This document shows positions 34,060 through 43,098 of a stretch of 64,000 nucleotides of DNA, piece by piece. Under the pieces are notes generated by a model. It did no database searches and had not been told where the DNA came from. It saw only the letters and a program-made list of their open reading frames with translations. Where the stretch lies: assembly GCA_903881545.1 (NCBI GenBank), contig CAIRTQ010000055.1:1-64000 (forward strand), written 5' to 3'. The position numbers and the translations under genes are program-made. This DNA is from an uncultured Elusimicrobia bacterium (GTDB lineage Bacteria > Elusimicrobiota > Elusimicrobia > UBA1565 > UBA9628). Each line of letters begins with the position of its first letter. Position 1 is the stretch's first letter.

Positions 34060-34629
34060 TCAGGCTAGGCCGCGCGCTGCCAGGAGGGCAATTACGGTCT
34101 TGGAATCCCGGATACGGCCGAGGCGGACCAGACTCAGGGCCTCCCGCAAGGGCACGGCGACGGCCTCGATGAATTCATCGTTATCGGGTGAGTGGCGGCC
34201 AGGGGAGAGCCCTTCGGCCGTGTAGAGGCGCAGGAGCTCGTTGGAGAAGGCCGGGGTGGGCCAATAATCGATGAGGTGGCGTATGCGGCGTGCCGTGTAC
34301 CCGGTCTCCTCACGCAGTTCCCGCTTGACGCAGGTGAGGTGTGATTCTCCCGCATCGAGCTTGCCCGCGGGGATTTCCAGCGTGACTCGGCCTACGGGAT
34401 AGCGGAACTGCCGCACCAGGATCACGGTGCGCCGGTCGAGGAAGGGCAGTACTCCCACGGCGCCGTGGTGGTCGAGGTACTCGCGTTTGGCCAGTCGACC
34501 GTTGGGCAGGCGGACATCGTCGACGTTGAAGCCCACGCAGCGGCCTTTGTAGACGGTCCGTAGGCGCACTTTCTTCTCGACCAAGGCCGGGTCGGGGAAG
34601 AAGTAGTCGGGACGGGAGGGGCGGGCCAT
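34060..34629 (-). CDS. NUDIX hydrolase, ADP-ribose pyrophosphatase-like
   Basis: 189 residues. The complete Nudix box is present: GKLDAGESHLTCVKRELREETGY, matching G-x5-E-x7-REUxEExGU, preceded by 'RQFRYPVGRVTLEIPAG', typical of ADP-ribose pyrophosphatases. It would hydrolyse ADP-ribose or a related nucleoside diphosphate sugar. A minus-strand TATAAT (34644-34639) ends 9 nt before the start codon, so the operon NUDIX - kinase - TrpD-like may begin with a leaderless gene. Confidence 0.9.
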   Translation of the reverse strand: MARPSRPDYFFPDPALVEKKVRLRTVYKGRCVGFNVDDVRLPNGRLAKREYLDHHGAVGVLPFLDRRTVILVRQFRYPVGRVTLEIPAGKLDAGESHLTCVKRELREETGYTARRIRHLIDYWPTPAFSNELLRLYTAEGLSPGRHSPDNDEFIEAVAVPLREALSLVRLGRIRDSKTVIALLAARGLA

Positions 34630-34694
34630 GCGGACGGCATTATATAAAGAAACCAGCCTGGCAATTTCGTAAAATACTCTCCCACCCTTTTCCC

Positions 34695-37600
34695 ATGAAC
34701 AAGGCCGAGTTCGTCCACCTGCACAACCACTCCGAGTACTCGATGCTCGACGGCATCATCCGTTTCACGGACAAGGACGGCAAGCAGCCCTCCCAGCTCC
34801 TGCGCAACCTGGCGCGGGACGGGGCCAAGGGCATGGCCATGACCGACCACGGCAACATGTACGGGGCCATCGATTTCTACGCCCAGTGCCGCAAGGTCGG
34901 CCTCAACCCCATCGTCGGCTGCGAGGTCTATTTCTCCAAGGGCAAGCGCACGGACCGCGGGCATTCGCAGAAGGAGAACTGCCACCTGACCTTGTTGGCG
35001 CGCAACTTCGAGGGCTACCAGAACCTCATGCAGCTCTCGACCAAGGCCTTCCTGGAGGGCTATTACTACGATCCCCGCATCGACCGCGAACTTCTGGCCC
35101 AGCACGCCAAGGGGCTGGTGGTCCTCTCCGGCTGCCTCAAGGGTGAGATCGCCCAGACCGCCCTGCGCGGGGACCTGGAAGAATGCGCCAAGCTCGCCGT
35201 CTCGTACCGCGACGCGCTGGATCCGGACTGTTTCTATCTCGAGATGATGGACCACGGCATGCCGGAGCAGCGCGAGGTGATCAAGGCGCTGCAGGAGGTC
35301 TCCCGGCGCACCGGAATACCGCTGGTGGCCACCAACGACTGCCATTTCCCGGAGAAGGGCGACGCCGAGGCCCAGGACGCGCGCGTGTGCATCGCCACCG
35401 GCCGCCGCCTGGAAGACCGGGACCGCCTCGCTTTCGCCAGCCGCGAATACTACTACAAGTCCCCGGAGGAGATGACCAAGCTCTTCTCCTACGCGCCCGA
35501 GGCTTGCGCCAACACGGTCAAGATCGCCCAGATGTGCCACCTCGAAATCCCCATGGGCCAGATGCTGCTGCCGGAGTTCAAGGTCCCCGGGGGGGGCGAC
35601 CAGAGCGACTATTTGAAGGAGCTTTGCGTCCAGGGCCTGCGGCAGCGCTTCGGCGGCGAGATTCCGGCCGAACACCAGCAGAGACTGGATTACGAGCTCG
35701 GGGTCATCAAGCGGATGGGGTTCTGCGGCTATTTCCTGATCGTCTGGGACTTCATCAAATATGCCCGCACCCAGGGCATCCCCGTGGGCCCTGGCCGGGG
35801 CTCGGGCGCCGGGGCCTTGGTCGCCTATGCCTTGCGCATCACCAACCTCGATCCCATCAAGCACGGACTTCTGTTCGAGCGCTTCTTGAACCCCGACCGC
35901 CGGTCCATGCCTGACCTCGACATCGATTTCGCGGACACAGGGCGGGAGCAGGTCATCACATACGTGCGCAACAAGTACGGGGCGGACAACGTGGCCCAGA
36001 TCGTCACCTTCGGCTCCATGGCGGCCAAGTCGGTGGTGCGGGACGTGGGCCGGGTCCTGGGCATGCCTTTGGCCGAGGTCGACCGCCTGGCCAAGCTCAT
36101 CCCCTCCGCCCCGGGGACCATGCTCTACGACGCCATCCAGAGCACTCCGGAGCTCGCCGAGGCCGGCAAGGATCCCCGCGTCAAGAGGCTCCTGGACCTC
36201 TCGCTCAAGCTTGAGGGGATCAAGCGCCATATCGGCGTGCACGCGGCCGGCACCGTCATCACCAAGGAACCGGTGGTGCGCTACACGCCCCTGGCCCGGG
36301 GCTCCCGGGAGACGATCATAACTCAGTATGAGGGAAACATCCTGCCCGAGCTGGGCCTGCTTAAAGTCGACTTCCTGGGATTGCGCACGCTTTCCATCAT
36401 TGATAACGCGATCAAGGCTATCCGGTCCCGGGGGCGACCTGATTTCGACATAGACCTCATCCCCACGGACGACGCCAAGACCTTCGATCTGCTGCGCGCG
36501 GGCAAGGGCCTGGGTGTCTTCCAGCTCGACTCCCAGGGCATACGCGACCTCATGGTGCGGGTCAAGCCGAGCGAGTTCACCGACATCGTGGCGCTCATCG
36601 CCCTCTATCGCCCCGGCCCCATGAAGGCCGGCATGCTCGACATGTTCGTCAACCGCAAGCACGGCCGGGAGAAGGTCAAGTACGACAACCCATTGATGGA
36701 GCCCATCCTCAAGGACACCTACGGCTGCATGCTCTATCAAGAGCAGATCATGGAGATCTCCAAGCGCCTGGCCAATTTTACGCCGGGCGAAGCCGACGGC
36801 CTGCGCAAGGCCATGAGCAAGAAGGTCCCCGAGGCCTTGGCCCAGGAGCGGGACAGGTTCGTCAAAGGCTGCGCCGTAAATAAGATCAACCCCAAGATCG
36901 CCAACAAGGTCTACGAGCAGATGGAGAAGTTCGCCGGCTACGGCTTCAATAAGTCGCATTCCGCCGCCTATGGCTTGGTGGCCTATCAGACCGCTTTTCT
37001 TAAGGCTAACTATCCCTTGGAGTTCGTCTCCGCACTAGCCACTTCGGAGATCGGGCATTCCGCGGTCGGGGCCGCTGACAAGGAGAATAAGCTGGTCACC
37101 TATCTGGCGGATGCGCGCGCCGCGGGCATCGTCATCCTGCCTCCGGACGTCCAGAAGTCCGGCGCCCGGTTCACCATCGAGGATCCTAACTCTATCCGCT
37201 TCGGACTGACCGCGGTCAAGAACGTGGGTGATGGGGCGGCCGAGACCATCCTCCAGGCGCGCGCCCAGGGCCCCTTTCGGAGCCTTGACGATTTCTGCGC
37301 GCGCGTGGACCTGCGCGCCGTCAACAAGAAGGTAATAGAGTCCTTGATCAAGGCCGGGGCCATGGACTGCGTGGCGCCAGGCTTGGGCGCGGGCGCGGCC
37401 CGGGGCCGGCTGTTGGCCTCAGCCGAGTCCTCGGCTGACCGCCAGCAGAGGGTCCAGGCCGACCTTTCCCGCGGGCAGGGCCAGCTTTTTTCTGAGGGGG
37501 AACTGCCCGCCGCGCCGGCGCCGGCCGGCGTTCCGGAGGCGGTCCTGCACGAGCACGACATCCTCGCTTTCGAGAAGGAGGTCCTCGGGTTCTACTTCTC

Positions 37601-38201
37601 CGGACACCCTTTGCTGGGCGTCAAGGAGTTCCTGCGCGCCGCGGCCTCGCATGAAATCGTCGGGCTCAAAGGAGGCGACTCGACTCCCGTGCGTTTGGCG
37701 GGCATGATCGTCCAGGTCAAGCGCATGGTCACCAAGAAGGATGGTCGGCAGTACGCTAAGTGCCAGTTCGAGGACCTTTCCGGGGAGATCACCCTCTTGA
37801 TCTTCCCCAAGCGCTACGCTGAGGGCTTGGGCGAGCGGCTTAAGGTCGGCGCCATCGTGGCCGTAGAGGGCAAGCTTTCCCTGCGGGGGGATGGGGATGA
37901 GGCCGCCACGCCGGAGGTGCAGGTCCAGGACATCCTGCCTTTGGAGACGGCCGCCAGCCGCCATGCCCGCCGGTTGCGCCTCGCCTACGACCCGGCTATC
38001 CTGAGTGATTCGGCGCTGGAGGACCTGCGCGCCGTACTGGAGCGTCAGTCCGGTCCGTGCCCGGTGTCCTTGGAGCACGACACTCCCGAAGGCACTGAGA
38101 TTTTGGAGCTGGATTGCCGCGTCACATTAAGCCAAAATCTGTTAGAATCTGTTGAGGAAATTCTAGGCGAGAAGTCATGGCGGATAGAAAGCGCATCTTA
38201 A
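34695..38201 (+). CDS. dnaE: DNA polymerase III alpha subunit
   Basis: 1168 residues, normal for DnaE1. The N-terminal PHP domain starts at VHLHNHSEYSMLDG. The polymerase palm has PDLDIDFADTGREQVI near residue 407 with the two catalytic Asp; fingers and 'GYGFNKSHSAAYGLVAYQTAFLKANYP' are conserved, then tandem HhH and beta-clamp-binding regions, and an OB domain ('VRLAGMIVQVKRMVTKKDG', about 995-1040). This is the replicative polymerase. No proofreading exonuclease is fused. The 3' end overlaps by 25 nt a truncated receiver gene. Confidence 0.96.
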   Translation: MNKAEFVHLHNHSEYSMLDGIIRFTDKDGKQPSQLLRNLARDGAKGMAMTDHGNMYGAIDFYAQCRKVGLNPIVGCEVYFSKGKRTDRGHSQKENCHLTLLARNFEGYQNLMQLSTKAFLEGYYYDPRIDRELLAQHAKGLVVLSGCLKGEIAQTALRGDLEECAKLAVSYRDALDPDCFYLEMMDHGMPEQREVIKALQEVSRRTGIPLVATNDCHFPEKGDAEAQDARVCIATGRRLEDRDRLAFASREYYYKSPEEMTKLFSYAPEACANTVKIAQMCHLEIPMGQMLLPEFKVPGGGDQSDYLKELCVQGLRQRFGGEIPAEHQQRLDYELGVIKRMGFCGYFLIVWDFIKYARTQGIPVGPGRGSGAGALVAYALRITNLDPIKHGLLFERFLNPDRRSMPDLDIDFADTGREQVITYVRNKYGADNVAQIVTFGSMAAKSVVRDVGRVLGMPLAEVDRLAKLIPSAPGTMLYDAIQSTPELAEAGKDPRVKRLLDLSLKLEGIKRHIGVHAAGTVITKEPVVRYTPLARGSRETIITQYEGNILPELGLLKVDFLGLRTLSIIDNAIKAIRSRGRPDFDIDLIPTDDAKTFDLLRAGKGLGVFQLDSQGIRDLMVRVKPSEFTDIVALIALYRPGPMKAGMLDMFVNRKHGREKVKYDNPLMEPILKDTYGCMLYQEQIMEISKRLANFTPGEADGLRKAMSKKVPEALAQERDRFVKGCAVNKINPKIANKVYEQMEKFAGYGFNKSHSAAYGLVAYQTAFLKANYPLEFVSALATSEIGHSAVGAADKENKLVTYLADARAAGIVILPPDVQKSGARFTIEDPNSIRFGLTAVKNVGDGAAETILQARAQGPFRSLDDFCARVDLRAVNKKVIESLIKAGAMDCVAPGLGAGAARGRLLASAESSADRQQRVQADLSRGQGQLFSEGELPAAPAPAGVPEAVLHEHDILAFEKEVLGFYFSGHPLLGVKEFLRAAASHEIVGLKGGDSTPVRLAGMIVQVKRMVTKKDGRQYAKCQFEDLSGEITLLIFPKRYAEGLGERLKVGAIVAVEGKLSLRGDGDEAATPEVQVQDILPLETAASRHARRLRLAYDPAILSDSALEDLRAVLERQSGPCPVSLEHDTPEGTEILELDCRVTLSQNLLESVEEILGEKSWRIESAS

Positions 38202-38302
38202 TCGCGGATGATGACCAGGATCTACTCGATATGACCAGCCGCGACACCGAGCGGGAAGCGGGGCTCCCCCGCCTCAGCGGCGCCTTGGGGACGACCCGAT
38301 GA
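38177..38302 (+). pseudogene. Truncated response-regulator receiver (N-terminal 19 residues plus unrelated tail)
   Basis: A 41-codon frame starts MADRKRILIADDDQDLLDM, the unmistakable first strand and acidic pocket of a CheY-like receiver, then turns into TSRDTEREAGLPRL and stops at 38300-38302. The phosphorylation site and the rest of the domain are absent. It begins inside the end of dnaE and its stop overlaps the next ATG by 4 nt. It looks like what is left after an internal deletion; alternatively it now serves only as a coupling ORF for the downstream gene. Confidence 0.65.
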
Positions 38303-39141
38303 ATACTCCGAGCGCGTTGGCGCGGCGGGTCACGCTTCTGGCTGCCGCCCTCCCCTTGATGGCAGCGCTCTGCGCGCCGGTGCGTGCTGTTGATGCCGAC
38401 GAGGCTGCCGGGAGCGGCCGCTTCATTCATATCAGGCCAAAGAACGTTCCAGCCGAAGCGGAGCCCGCGGCGATTGAAGGCCTGCATCCTCCGGAGACAG
38501 GCGTCATTGACGCTCCGACAGCCGCGGTGCTAGATCATGGCGGCTACGGCACGCAGAGCCGGTTCTATTCCGAGGGCGGCCTGCTGCAGTACTTGTCCTT
38601 CGGAGTCTATCCCCGGTTGAATCTGGGCGCCTCTCTCTCCATCGACGGGCTTATCGGCAACGGCACCATCGTGCGCGCGCGGCTGCCGCAGGTCCAGGTC
38701 AAGTTCCGTTTCTATGACGGGGACCGTTACCTCCCGGCGGTGGCAGCCGGATATGACGGCCAGGGTTTCAATTACAGCCAAAAGGACCGGGATTATAAAG
38801 AGCGCCAGCGCGGATTCTACATGGTCGCTACCCAGGAGCTGGGGCTACCCGGCCTGCAGGCCCACCCGTCCTTCAATATTTCCGATTTCAATTCCAATGC
38901 TATCTTTGGGTCCATCCCCCTGACCTATAATATTCGGGATAAGGTCGCCCTGCTCTTTGAATGGGACAGCATCAATAATTTCAATGATAGCCGGGTCAAC
39001 GCGGGCTTGCGGGTGTACCTGATGCCCAGCCTGTCCTTGGATTTCGCGGTGCGCCGCATCGGGCGGGGGGGCTATTATGATGACGGAAGCCCGCGCGGTC
39101 CGGAGCGGGTCGTGCAGTTCAAATACAGCGGCAGTTTCTAG
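38299..39141 (+). CDS. Predicted outer-membrane beta-barrel protein
   Basis: 280 residues with a signal peptide (LLAAALPLMAALCAPVRAV). The mature part has alternating amphipathic strands, for example 'YLSFGVYPRLNLGASLSIDGLIG', 'VQVKFRFYDG', 'VALLFEWDSINNFNDSRVNAGLRVYLMPSLSLDFAVRRIG', and ends in an aromatic residue (SGSF), as outer-membrane proteins often do. The repeat 'L-P-L---F' pattern and 'DHGGYGTQSRFYSEGGLLQY' recall YjbH-like or DUF-type barrels, but no named family is certain. The start codon overlaps the stop of the truncated receiver frame. It is followed by pfkA at 11 nt. Confidence 0.65.
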   Translation: MNTPSALARRVTLLAAALPLMAALCAPVRAVDADEAAGSGRFIHIRPKNVPAEAEPAAIEGLHPPETGVIDAPTAAVLDHGGYGTQSRFYSEGGLLQYLSFGVYPRLNLGASLSIDGLIGNGTIVRARLPQVQVKFRFYDGDRYLPAVAAGYDGQGFNYSQKDRDYKERQRGFYMVATQELGLPGLQAHPSFNISDFNSNAIFGSIPLTYNIRDKVALLFEWDSINNFNDSRVNAGLRVYLMPSLSLDFAVRRIGRGGYYDDGSPRGPERVVQFKYSGSF

Positions 39142-39152
39142 GGAGATCCTTC

Positions 39153-40226
39153 ATGGCCGAGAAAAAAAGGAAGGTCGGAATTTTAACCGGAGGCGGCGAT
39201 TGTCCGGGGCTTAATCCGGCCATTCGCGGCGCGGTGATACAGGCTTCGGCTTTGGGCTTCGAGTGTCTGGGCCTGCAAGAAGGCTGGAAAGGCATGATCA
39301 CGGGCGAGGCTGTCCCGCTGACCCCTGGGGGCGTCGCCGGCATCATCAACCAAGGCGGGACCATCCTGGGCACCTCGCGCACCAACCCGTACAAGAAGGA
39401 GAACGGCGTGGCTGCGGTCCTGGAGACCTTCAAGAGGCTGGGGCTCGACGCCTTGATCGCCATGGGCGGCGAGGATACTCTGGGGGTCGCGGCCAAGCTT
39501 TATCGGGACCACAAGTGCCCGGTGGTGGGAGTGCCCAAAACCATGGACAACGACTTGTCCGCTACGGATTTTACCTTTGGGTTCGATAGCGCGGTCACCT
39601 TGGCGATGGAGGCGGCCGAGCGCCTGGTCGATACGGGCCGCAGCCATCGCCGCATCATGGTCCTGGAGGTGATGGGCCGCCATGCCGGTTGGGTCTCCCT
39701 CTACACTGCCATTTCGGCGGGAGCCGATTATGTGTGCTTGCCGGAGCGTAAGGTGGACTTGGAGGACATGGTCGCGCGCCTGCGGGCGGCGTACGCGCGC
39801 AAGAAGGTCGCCTTGGTTGTGACCTCCGAGGCCGTGGATCTGGGCGATTCGGGCCAAGAGGAGCTCGACGAGTTTGGGCATATGATTCTCAGGAAGCGCG
39901 GCGTGGCGGAAAAGCTGAGCGAGATCATCGAGAAACAGACCGGGATCGAGACACGCAACGCGGTCATCGGGCACATGCAGCGGGGCGGGGCTCCGACCCT
40001 TTTCGACCGTATGCTGGGCACGCGCGTGGGGGTCAAGGCGGCGCAGTTCGCGGCGGCCGGTGTTTTTGGCCAGATGGTCGCTCTGCGCGGTGACGAGGTC
40101 GTTCCGGTGTCTTTGGAGAAGGCGACTGGGGCCCTAAAGATCGTCCCGGCCGAGTGGCTGGCGCTGGCGGACTTGCTCTGCACCGGCGCGGCCGTGCAGG
40201 CCGCGTCTGCGGCGGGTGCCAGGTAG
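39153..40226 (+). CDS. pfkA: 6-phosphofructokinase, pyrophosphate-type signature
   Basis: 357 residues, with GGGAGA before the ATG. Family motifs: ILTGGGDCPGLNPAIRG at the start, GGEDT (105-109), PKTMDND (128-134), MGRHAGW and HMQRGGAPTLFDR. In ATP-dependent enzymes the two diagnostic positions are Gly (GGDGS and PGTIDND). Here they are acidic (E in GGEDT) and Lys129, the combination found in PPi-dependent members, so the enzyme probably uses pyrophosphate and can run in both glycolysis and gluconeogenesis. It catalyses fructose 6-phosphate to fructose 1,6-bisphosphate in the cytoplasm. Confidence 0.92.
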   Translation: MAEKKRKVGILTGGGDCPGLNPAIRGAVIQASALGFECLGLQEGWKGMITGEAVPLTPGGVAGIINQGGTILGTSRTNPYKKENGVAAVLETFKRLGLDALIAMGGEDTLGVAAKLYRDHKCPVVGVPKTMDNDLSATDFTFGFDSAVTLAMEAAERLVDTGRSHRRIMVLEVMGRHAGWVSLYTAISAGADYVCLPERKVDLEDMVARLRAAYARKKVALVVTSEAVDLGDSGQEELDEFGHMILRKRGVAEKLSEIIEKQTGIETRNAVIGHMQRGGAPTLFDRMLGTRVGVKAAQFAAAGVFGQMVALRGDEVVPVSLEKATGALKIVPAEWLALADLLCTGAAVQAASAAGAR

Positions 40227-40229
40227 ACC

Positions 40230-40790
40230 ATGAGCGAGCCCCGGAAATTCCAGCGGCGCACCGTCCTGATCAAGCGCCAGCTTCAGTTCAAGTACGTGGG
40301 GTTGGGCTTCTTGAGCGTGCTGCTCGCTTCGCTCATCATCGGCGGGGACATCTACTACAACATGTACCGCCTCATCGAGAACGAGGCCCCGGCTCTGGCG
40401 CAGCTGGCGAGCCAGTTCAACGGCATGATCCTGGTCAAGCTCTTGCTCTACCTCGTCTTGATGATGCTGATATTCGTGTTCGTCTCCCATCGCATCGCCG
40501 GTCCCATATTCCGTTTCGAGAAATCGGCCCAGGCCGTGGGGACGGGGGATCTTACGCACCGCGTCGCCCTGCGCACGGGAGATGAGCTCATGGAACTGCA
40601 AGGCGAGTTCAACGCTATGACCGCCAGCCTCCAAGCCCGAGTCCAGAAGGACCGCGCTCTGGCTGAGCGCCTGGCCGGGCAGGTCGAGGATATCGCCCAA
40701 AAGTTGCCCGATGACGCGGCGGCCGCGCGCGCGGACCTGGCCGCCGTGAAAGCGGAACTGCGGCGTTTGACGCAGTCTTTCAAGATCTGA
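40230..40790 (+). CDS. Membrane protein with HAMP domain, no output domain
   Basis: 186 residues. Two membrane helices (VGLGFLSVLLASLIIGGDIYY and LVKLLLYLVLMMLIFVFVSH) flank a short periplasmic loop of about 30 residues. Then comes a HAMP linker ('RIAGPIFRFEKSAQAVGTGDLTHRVALRTGDELMEL') and a coiled coil to the C-terminus. There is no kinase, cyclase or methyl-accepting domain, so it must signal or act through a partner. It begins 3 nt after pfkA and its stop shares one base with the tolC-like start, so it belongs to the TolC - patatin - TPR - dapFA run. Confidence 0.82.
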   Translation: MSEPRKFQRRTVLIKRQLQFKYVGLGFLSVLLASLIIGGDIYYNMYRLIENEAPALAQLASQFNGMILVKLLLYLVLMMLIFVFVSHRIAGPIFRFEKSAQAVGTGDLTHRVALRTGDELMELQGEFNAMTASLQARVQKDRALAERLAGQVEDIAQKLPDDAAAARADLAAVKAELRRLTQSFKI

Positions 40791-42106
40791 TGGCTAGGTA
40801 CCGGACGGCGTTGGTCTGGGCCTGCCTGGCGCTGCTACAGGCGGCGTCCATCCACGCGGCCGCGTCGGTCGAGTCCGGCCCGGTCGAGCGGGCCTTTACC
40901 TTGGACGACGCCATCTCCGTCGCGCTCCGGAACGACTCGCGCCTGCTTTCCGTGGAGCAGGACCGCGTCATCGCCCAGGAACGGGTGACCGAAGCCCGGC
41001 TGGTGTTCCTGCCCGAATTTGGTCTGCAGGCGTCGGCCACTAAATTTGGTGCCCGCTACCCATTCGCCTTGTCGCAGGAAGTCGGCAACACGTTGGTTTT
41101 TCCAGGCGGTCCCGGGTTCAACCCCCGCGACTCCGAGAATATTTTCTCGGGGCGGGGCTACATGAGTTTCCCCATCTACGAGGGCGGCCGTAGCATCAAT
41201 ACCCTGCGTCTGGCCCAGGCCGCGCTTAAGCAGGCGCAGAGCAACTACGAAGCGGTCAAGATGGAGGTGGTACTCCATGTCAAGGATGCGTTCTACCGCC
41301 TGCTCATGGCGCAGGTGAAGGCCACGGCCACCATCGAAGCGGCCGGAGAGGCACAGCATCTGACCGCCGCGTTGACCCTCGACCCCTGGGGCCGCATTGA
41401 GGCCGAAGGCTGGAGCGAACAGGCCCGGCATTTGGCGGCAGAGGCTGTTCAGGATTCCGGCCTGCGGCGGCTGGATTTCCTGAGAGCCTTGAACCTGGAG
41501 TTGGACACGCCTTTCCGCGTCCTGGGTCAACTTGAACCCCGCTCTGTCGATGTGGACGCGCAAAAGGTCGCGCTCTGGGCTTTAGAATTGCGGCCGGAAC
41601 TCCAATCGGAGACCTATAAGGCGGAGATGGACGCCATCGCGGTGAACCTGGCCATCAGCCGGCGCTATCCTACCTTGTTCCTGGCGGGGGATTACGAGGT
41701 CATGGACCAAAGGTTTCCCCTGCTCAACAATAATTGGGATTTTGGCGCGGGCATCAAAATCCCGCTCAGCTACGATTTTTTCACCAAGCTGCGCCAGCGG
41801 CGGGCCGAGCAAAGGCAGGGCCAGCTCAAGCGCACCGCCCTTCAGGATCAAGTGCGCCTCGAGGTCCGTCAGTCCTGCGAGCAGCTGAGCCACTGGAAAC
41901 AGGAAGCGGCTCTGCGCGGCCAGCAATACCGCGCAGTCCTCGGCCTTTATGAAAAAGCCGCTCCGGCGGCCGCGGCCTCTTTGGGCAAGTTGCGGGCGCT
42001 CAAGACCGTTCTGGAATTGCGTCTCTCGTACATTGAAGCGGTGACCGAGCACACACTGGCGCGCGCCCGGCTCGAGCGCGCCGTCGGCAGGGACCTGGAG
42101 CCGTGA
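40790..42106 (+). CDS. TolC-family outer-membrane efflux protein
   Basis: 438 residues with a signal peptide (VWACLALLQAASIHAAA). The mature protein shows the TolC duplicated helix-strand pattern: 'FTLDDAISVALRNDSRLLSVEQD' at the start of repeat one and 'LWALELRPELQSETYKAEMDAIAVNLAISRRYPTLFLAGDYEV' at repeat two. TolC trimers form a barrel and periplasmic tunnel for type I secretion or drug efflux. No membrane-fusion protein or inner-membrane pump is encoded next to it. Its stop overlaps the patatin start (GTGA). The nearest partner candidates by context are the HAMP protein and the patatin. Confidence 0.88.
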   Translation: MARYRTALVWACLALLQAASIHAAASVESGPVERAFTLDDAISVALRNDSRLLSVEQDRVIAQERVTEARLVFLPEFGLQASATKFGARYPFALSQEVGNTLVFPGGPGFNPRDSENIFSGRGYMSFPIYEGGRSINTLRLAQAALKQAQSNYEAVKMEVVLHVKDAFYRLLMAQVKATATIEAAGEAQHLTAALTLDPWGRIEAEGWSEQARHLAAEAVQDSGLRRLDFLRALNLELDTPFRVLGQLEPRSVDVDAQKVALWALELRPELQSETYKAEMDAIAVNLAISRRYPTLFLAGDYEVMDQRFPLLNNNWDFGAGIKIPLSYDFFTKLRQRRAEQRQGQLKRTALQDQVRLEVRQSCEQLSHWKQEAALRGQQYRAVLGLYEKAAPAAAASLGKLRALKTVLELRLSYIEAVTEHTLARARLERAVGRDLEP

Positions 42107-43098
42107 AGTTCGTCGGCGCGCTCCTGGCCCTGCGGCTGCTCGCCGCCGGGGCCTGGGCGGCCCCGGATTATTCTCCGGACGCGCTGTTGCGCGCCCATCT
42201 GTGGCGGGAGTTTACCGCCCGGCCCCCGTCGCGGCGGCCCCATGTGGGGCTGGTGCTTTCCGCCGGTTCCACGCGCGCGACCGCTCATGTGGGCGTCCTC
42301 CAGGTTCTGGAGCAGGCGGGCTTTCCCATTGATGCCGTGGCTGGCACTTCCATGGGCGCGGTCATCGGCGCCATGTACGCCGCGGGCCGGCCCGTGAAGA
42401 GGCTCCGGGACATCGCGTCGCGCCTGAGTCTGCGCATGGGCGCCAACTACAACAGTTTCCGGCTCATCTCCCTGATGCTCGCGGACAAGCTGCTGTCCTC
42501 GGAAAAGACCGAGAAGTTCATCAGCAAAGAGATCGGGGGGCTGCGCTTCGACCAGTTGCCCACGCCGTTCGCCTGCGTGGCCATGGATATCTATACGGGC
42601 GAGACGGTGCTGTTCCGCGACGGCGACGTGGCCTCCGCCGTCCGAGCCAGCATGAACCTGCCCGGCGTGTTCGCGCCGGTGGCGTACCGGCAGCGCTATC
42701 TCGTCGACGGGGGGGTGGTGGACTATATCCCCATCGACGCCGTCAAGCGCCTGGGCGCGGACTGGGTGCTGGCCAGCGTCACGGAGAACGATTACCGCAG
42801 CGCGCGCCCTGAGAATGTGCTGAGCGTCCTTCAGACCTTGGAACAGGTCATCGACATCCGCGGCGCTTTCCTATCCCGGGAGCAGCGCAAGAACGCGGAT
42901 TTCATCATCGAGCCCCCGGTCGGATATATCGGCATCTATGATACATCCCGAGCTTCCGAGGCCATGGATAGGGGCGTCATCGCCGCCTACGAGAACCTCA
43001 AGCCCGCCACGGAGAGCCTGTTGCTGGCTTCCCTGAAGTCATTTGCGCCGGATTGGGGCCTGGGACTGGACCATGCGGCCAGCGGAGCCAAGCCATGA
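42103..43098 (+). CDS. Patatin-like phospholipase with altered oxyanion loop
   Basis: 331 residues from GTG 42103, with a signal peptide (ALLALRLLAAGAWAAP). The nucleophile elbow is GTSMG in DAVAGTSMGAVIGAMYAAG and the dyad Asp is in the DGG of YLVDGGVVDYIP. The usual glycine-rich oxyanion loop GGGxRGxxHxGVL reads SAGSTRATAHVGVL here, so two of the glycines are replaced. It would be a periplasmic or outer-membrane-associated Ser/Asp lipid acyl hydrolase of the RssA/patatin group. Whether the changed loop is active needs testing. Lies between TolC and TPR genes with overlapping ends. Confidence 0.85.
   Translation: MKFVGALLALRLLAAGAWAAPDYSPDALLRAHLWREFTARPPSRRPHVGLVLSAGSTRATAHVGVLQVLEQAGFPIDAVAGTSMGAVIGAMYAAGRPVKRLRDIASRLSLRMGANYNSFRLISLMLADKLLSSEKTEKFISKEIGGLRFDQLPTPFACVAMDIYTGETVLFRDGDVASAVRASMNLPGVFAPVAYRQRYLVDGGVVDYIPIDAVKRLGADWVLASVTENDYRSARPENVLSVLQTLEQVIDIRGAFLSREQRKNADFIIEPPVGYIGIYDTSRASEAMDRGVIAAYENLKPATESLLLASLKSFAPDWGLGLDHAASGAKP

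Noticed and set aside
34422-36959. 845-residue minus-strand frame opposite dnaE
   Set aside because: Same GC-driven antisense effect. dnaE on the plus strand is unequivocal. Frames opposite clpC, the HD-GYP gene and others were dismissed for the same reason.
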